Source: Phenylobacterium sp. (GTDB lineage: Bacteria > Pseudomonadota > Alphaproteobacteria > Caulobacterales > Caulobacteraceae). From it: a stretch of 9,536 bases of DNA. Positions 7,260 to 9,536 of the stretch are shown here, one piece after another (the first letter of the stretch is position 1; each line of letters begins with the position of its first letter). The DNA lies in contig JANXXA010000480.1 in the NCBI GenBank assembly GCA_025350885.1, positions 1 to 9,536 of the forward strand, in the 5' to 3' direction. The notes below the pieces were generated by a model, which saw only the letters and a program-made list of their open reading frames with translations, made no database searches and was not told where the DNA came from. The position numbers and the translations under genes were made by a program.

Positions 7260-7263
7260 GCTG
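7248..7263 (+). promoter_or_regulatory. Ribosome-binding site and probable CTG start codon
   Basis: AAGGGA at 7248-7253 overlaps the last codons of the dehydrogenase and lies seven bases before CTG 7261-7263. No ATG, GTG or TTG occurs in this frame between 7183 and 7261. The ATG at 7183 lies inside the dehydrogenase gene without a Shine-Dalgarno sequence, and it would put 26 mostly arginine, serine and threonine residues before the signal peptide. The next in-frame GTG (7303) falls inside the hydrophobic core. The CTG is therefore the start that best fits both signals. Confidence 0.6.
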
Positions 7264-7989
7264 AATTGGCGTTCACGCCGGCCAGGGTCGGCGATCCTGA
7301 CGGTGGTCCTGGCCGTGGCCTGGACTGGGGCGGTTCACGCCCAACAGGGCTATTCCCGCGCCGCGCAGCGGGTGCTTGCCCAGGCCCGCGCGGCGTCGGG
7401 CGGATCGGCCTGGAGCTATCTGCGCGGCTGGCACGAAGCCGGCCGTCGGGACGGCGCGCCCTATGAGACCTGGCTGGACCCGCTGCGTTACGGCCTGCGC
7501 ACCGAGATCCACGAGGCCGCGGGCGTCAGTGTCCATGGCTTCAACGGCCTGGGCGCCTGGCGGATTTCGCCCTCCGGCGTGGTCAGCGGCGCCGGCGATC
7601 CGGCCTCAGTGATCCCGGCCCGAGGCGAGGCGTTCTTCGCCGCCAATGGCTTTCTGTTCCCCGGTCGCTTCGATGCGCGCGGCGACTATCTCGGCCGCCG
7701 GCGACGTCAGGGTCGCGACTTCGACGTGGTCAGCATCAAGCCCTGGGGCGGAGCAGCGCGGGAGCTGTGGTTCGACCGCGCCACCCACCTGCTGGCCCGC
7801 AGCGTCACCCCCGGTCGCCCACGACCGGTGACGGAAGAGGTTTCCGACTATCGCCAGGTCGGACCCTTGCGCATCGCCTTTCGCTTCACCCGCGACGACG
7901 GCGGCGCGGGCGGCGCGCGGGTGCGGCAACTGGAACGCCTGGATTTCGCGCCCGCCGACCGCGGCCTGTTCAGCCTTCCCCGGCCTTGA
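7261..7989 (+). CDS. Exported protein of unknown function, co-transcribed with the PQQ dehydrogenase
   Basis: From the CTG at 7261 the product is 242 residues. It has a textbook signal peptide: basic start (NWRSRRPGS), hydrophobic core, and a likely cut after AVHA (24-27), so the mature periplasmic protein begins QQGYSRAAQ. There is no lipobox cysteine and no later membrane helix. The mature part has a short helix (VLAQARAASGG, 38-48), then alternating strand-like stretches: ETWLDPLRYGLRTEI, HGFNGLGAWRISPSG, ELWFDRATHLLARSV, VSDYRQVGPLRIAFRFT and a closing LFSLP. This order loosely recalls the LolA/LolB-like half-barrel of outer-membrane lipoprotein-sorting proteins, but I claim only a similar look. 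No catalytic motif is seen. The gene starts one base after the dehydrogenase stop, so it is very probably translated from the same message and may assist or accompany that enzyme in the periplasm. Confidence 0.75.
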   Translation: MNWRSRRPGSAILTVVLAVAWTGAVHAQQGYSRAAQRVLAQARAASGGSAWSYLRGWHEAGRRDGAPYETWLDPLRYGLRTEIHEAAGVSVHGFNGLGAWRISPSGVVSGAGDPASVIPARGEAFFAANGFLFPGRFDARGDYLGRRRRQGRDFDVVSIKPWGGAARELWFDRATHLLARSVTPGRPRPVTEEVSDYRQVGPLRIAFRFTRDDGGAGGARVRQLERLDFAPADRGLFSLPRP

Positions 7990-8008
7990 CCCCACGTTGC
8001 AAGGGGTG

Positions 8009-8027
8009 TGTCCTCGCGTCGAGGGCG
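8009..8027 (+). terminator. Weak hairpin after the exported-protein gene
   Basis: CCTCG (8012-8016) and CGAGG (8020-8024) form a perfect five-base stem around CGT, extended by T-G, G-C and T-G pairs. It lies 20 bases after the stop at 7989. No T-run follows, so it may be only a weak pause or a message-end structure. Nothing else convincing is visible in the 92-base gap to the next gene. Confidence 0.25.
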
Positions 8028-8081
8028 AACGGCGCCAGTCCCGGCGGGGGCGGCGCTTGAGGTTTCGGCGGGGCGATCCTG

Positions 8082-9536
8082 ATGCGGCAGACCACCTTGT
8101 CGGTACCCCTGGAGATCAAGCCGGAAAGCTGTGCGCAGCTGACCCGGTTGATCGAGGCCCTGCGCAACGCCGATCAACCGGCCGGCTATCCCGACCAGTA
8201 TGCGCGCCTGCTGCGCGAGACGCCGGCCCTGCACTTCATGTCGCTGAGCATCTTCCCGGACGCCGCCTTCGATCCGCTGTTTGTGCTGGAGGCCAATTTC
8301 GACGGGCCGCCGGGGGTGTTCTGGGGCCAGCTGGAGGCGACGCTCGGCCCGGAGCTGCGCGACATGCTGCGCTGCTGCAAGGCGCCCCTCGACGAAGACG
8401 GACCGCTCTACGCGGCGGTGACGGCTGGGGGATCGCGCGCGCCGATCGCGCCCTATCTGGAAGCCAGGACCGAGCGACCCAGCGTTTTCCATCACGGCAA
8501 CCGCGGCCTCTCCCGCGACCGCATCCTAGCCGACGGGGCGCTGTTCCTGGCGATCCGCGCCGCACTCGCGGGACCTCCGGTGGAGCCGGAAACCCTCGGC
8601 GTCAGCCCCTATGCCGGCGCCACGCCACAGGACGTCCACGACCGCCTGCGCCAGGCGCTCGTTCCGGGGTTTCCCTGGCTGAACGACCCCGCGCCCCCGC
8701 GCATTCCCTTGCCGGAACGGTTGATCGATATCGCCCGGCTGTTCTGGTTCGCCATCGCGGCCATATTCTGCCTCTCCGCGCCGGGGCTGATCCTCAGCCT
8801 GGCCATGCCGACGACCCGCTACCTGGTGCTGATCGCCGCCCTGCTGGTGCTGATCGGCCTGCTGATCTTCAGAAAACGCGCGCCGCTTCCGGGCACCGGC
8901 GTTCCCAGCCACTTCAGGCTTGTCGGCGTGCTGCTGCGCCAGGCGCCGCTGATCCTGCTGCTCGTGGCGGCGTATCTCGTCGCGGCGACGGCGGCGAGCG
9001 TCGTTCCTGCCGCCCTGCTCACCGGGCTCGATGCCCGCCAGGCCCTGCCGGAGACAGCCCGGTGGGTGCTGCTCGGGCTGGTCAGCGTTCCCCTTTCACT
9101 GGCGGTGATGTTGCTCTGGCTGCGCTATCTCGAGCGCCGCGACAGCGCCCAGGATGCGCCGGCCATCGATGAGACCATGCTGGCCGGAATGGTCCGCCGC
9201 GAGGACTGGATCGCCCAGAACCACATGGGTTCCGTGGTGCTGCTGAAGCCCGGCGTGTTGCGCACCATCCTGGTCCACGCCGGCCACCTGGGCCTGGGCC
9301 TGCTGCTGAGGGTCAAGGCCACCAACGGCTATCTGGGCAGCATGCGCACGGTGCATTTCGCCCACTGGGCCTTCGTCAACAATTCCAGCCGGCTGATGTT
9401 CTTCAGCAACTTCGACCACAGCTGGGGCTCGTATCTGGACGACTTCATCGAGAAGGCCCACCCCGGCCTGACCCTGGCCTGGGGCGCCGGCGTCGGCTTT
9501 CCGCCGACTCGCTTCCTGGTGCTGGACGGGGCCAGC
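8082..9536 (+). CDS. Large membrane protein with duplicated half-domain, N-terminal part (cut by right window edge)
   Basis: An open frame of 485 codons runs from ATG 8082 to the window end. An in-frame stop at 8058-8060 and the lack of another conventional start fix the beginning; the upstream GGGG (8070-8073) is only a modest ribosome-binding site. The protein begins MRQTTLSVPLEIKPE. Residues 1-210 are soluble. Four hydrophobic segments follow at about 217-241, 246-264, 287-312 and 327-347, then a second soluble part. A segment around 50-102 (LHFMSLSIF ... FVLEANFDG) resembles one around 424-473 (VHFAHWAFV ... LMFFSNFDH). Both give strand, strand ending in NFD, amphipathic helix, strand and a proline, as in ferredoxin-like dimeric alpha/beta barrel modules. 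I do not recognise a named family with known function. No cofactor motif is visible. It may be the last or an inner gene of the unit that begins at katE. Confidence 0.85.
   Translation, partial: MRQTTLSVPLEIKPESCAQLTRLIEALRNADQPAGYPDQYARLLRETPALHFMSLSIFPDAAFDPLFVLEANFDGPPGVFWGQLEATLGPELRDMLRCCKAPLDEDGPLYAAVTAGGSRAPIAPYLEARTERPSVFHHGNRGLSRDRILADGALFLAIRAALAGPPVEPETLGVSPYAGATPQDVHDRLRQALVPGFPWLNDPAPPRIPLPERLIDIARLFWFAIAAIFCLSAPGLILSLAMPTTRYLVLIAALLVLIGLLIFRKRAPLPGTGVPSHFRLVGVLLRQAPLILLLVAAYLVAATAASVVPAALLTGLDARQALPETARWVLLGLVSVPLSLAVMLLWLRYLERRDSAQDAPAIDETMLAGMVRREDWIAQNHMGSVVLLKPGVLRTILVHAGHLGLGLLLRVKATNGYLGSMRTVHFAHWAFVNNSSRLMFFSNFDHSWGSYLDDFIEKAHPGLTLAWGAGVGFPPTRFLVLDGAS

Noticed and set aside
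8031..8056. Stem GCGCC/GGCGC after the exported-protein gene as a terminator
   Set aside because: Five pairs with a long loop and no T-run; GC-rich sequence gives many such stems by chance.
7997..9172. A 391-codon plus-strand open frame overlapping the last membrane protein
   Set aside because: It is Arg/Pro/Ala-rich with no hydrophobic pattern. The frame from 8082 shows four membrane helices, a repeated domain and stays open to the window end.

Overview
The window comes from a high-GC bacterial chromosome. Codon use, the gene families and the start-site context suggest an alphaproteobacterium, perhaps Caulobacterales (Caulobacter/Phenylobacterium) or a related sphingomonad-like lineage. This placement is inference. 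No RNA gene, CRISPR array or insertion sequence is visible, and base composition is even throughout.

Layout. (1) 1-393, minus strand: the N-terminal 131 codons of an uncharacterised multi-pass membrane protein that runs off the left edge. (2) 539-1717, plus: a complete PLP-dependent DegT/DnrJ/EryC1-family sugar aminotransferase, closest in remembered sequence to WbpE/WlbC. (3) 1742-2632, minus: a patatin-like phospholipase, convergent with the aminotransferase with only 24 bases between the stops. (4) 2850-4967, plus: a large-subunit monofunctional catalase (KatE/HPII type), divergent from the phospholipase across 217 bases. (5) 5043-7259, plus: an exported quinohemoprotein alcohol dehydrogenase (PQQ propeller plus C-terminal cytochrome c). 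(6) 7261-7989, plus: a small exported protein of unknown function that most likely begins at a CTG codon directly after the dehydrogenase stop. (7) 8082-9536, plus: the first 485 codons of a large four-helix membrane protein built around two copies of one soluble half-domain, running off the right edge.

How the genes fit together. Genes 4-7 all point right with gaps of 75, 1 and 92 bases, so they may form one transcription unit: a cytoplasmic peroxide-removing enzyme, a periplasmic alcohol oxidase, a second exported protein, and a membrane protein with probable ferredoxin-like (dimeric alpha/beta barrel) modules. The dehydrogenase and its small exported partner are almost certainly co-transcribed. 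A 52-nt, 19-bp hairpin fills the katE-dehydrogenase gap and pairs with the dehydrogenase's Shine-Dalgarno sequence, so the catalase and dehydrogenase may be uncoupled at the RNA level.

Most notable points: the dehydrogenase carries an aspartate two residues after its catalytic aspartate, the signature of lanthanide-dependent PQQ enzymes; the last membrane protein has an internal duplication; the catalase has leucine where E. coli HPII has the histidine that cross-links to the heme-ligand tyrosine; and the small exported protein has a probable CTG start.
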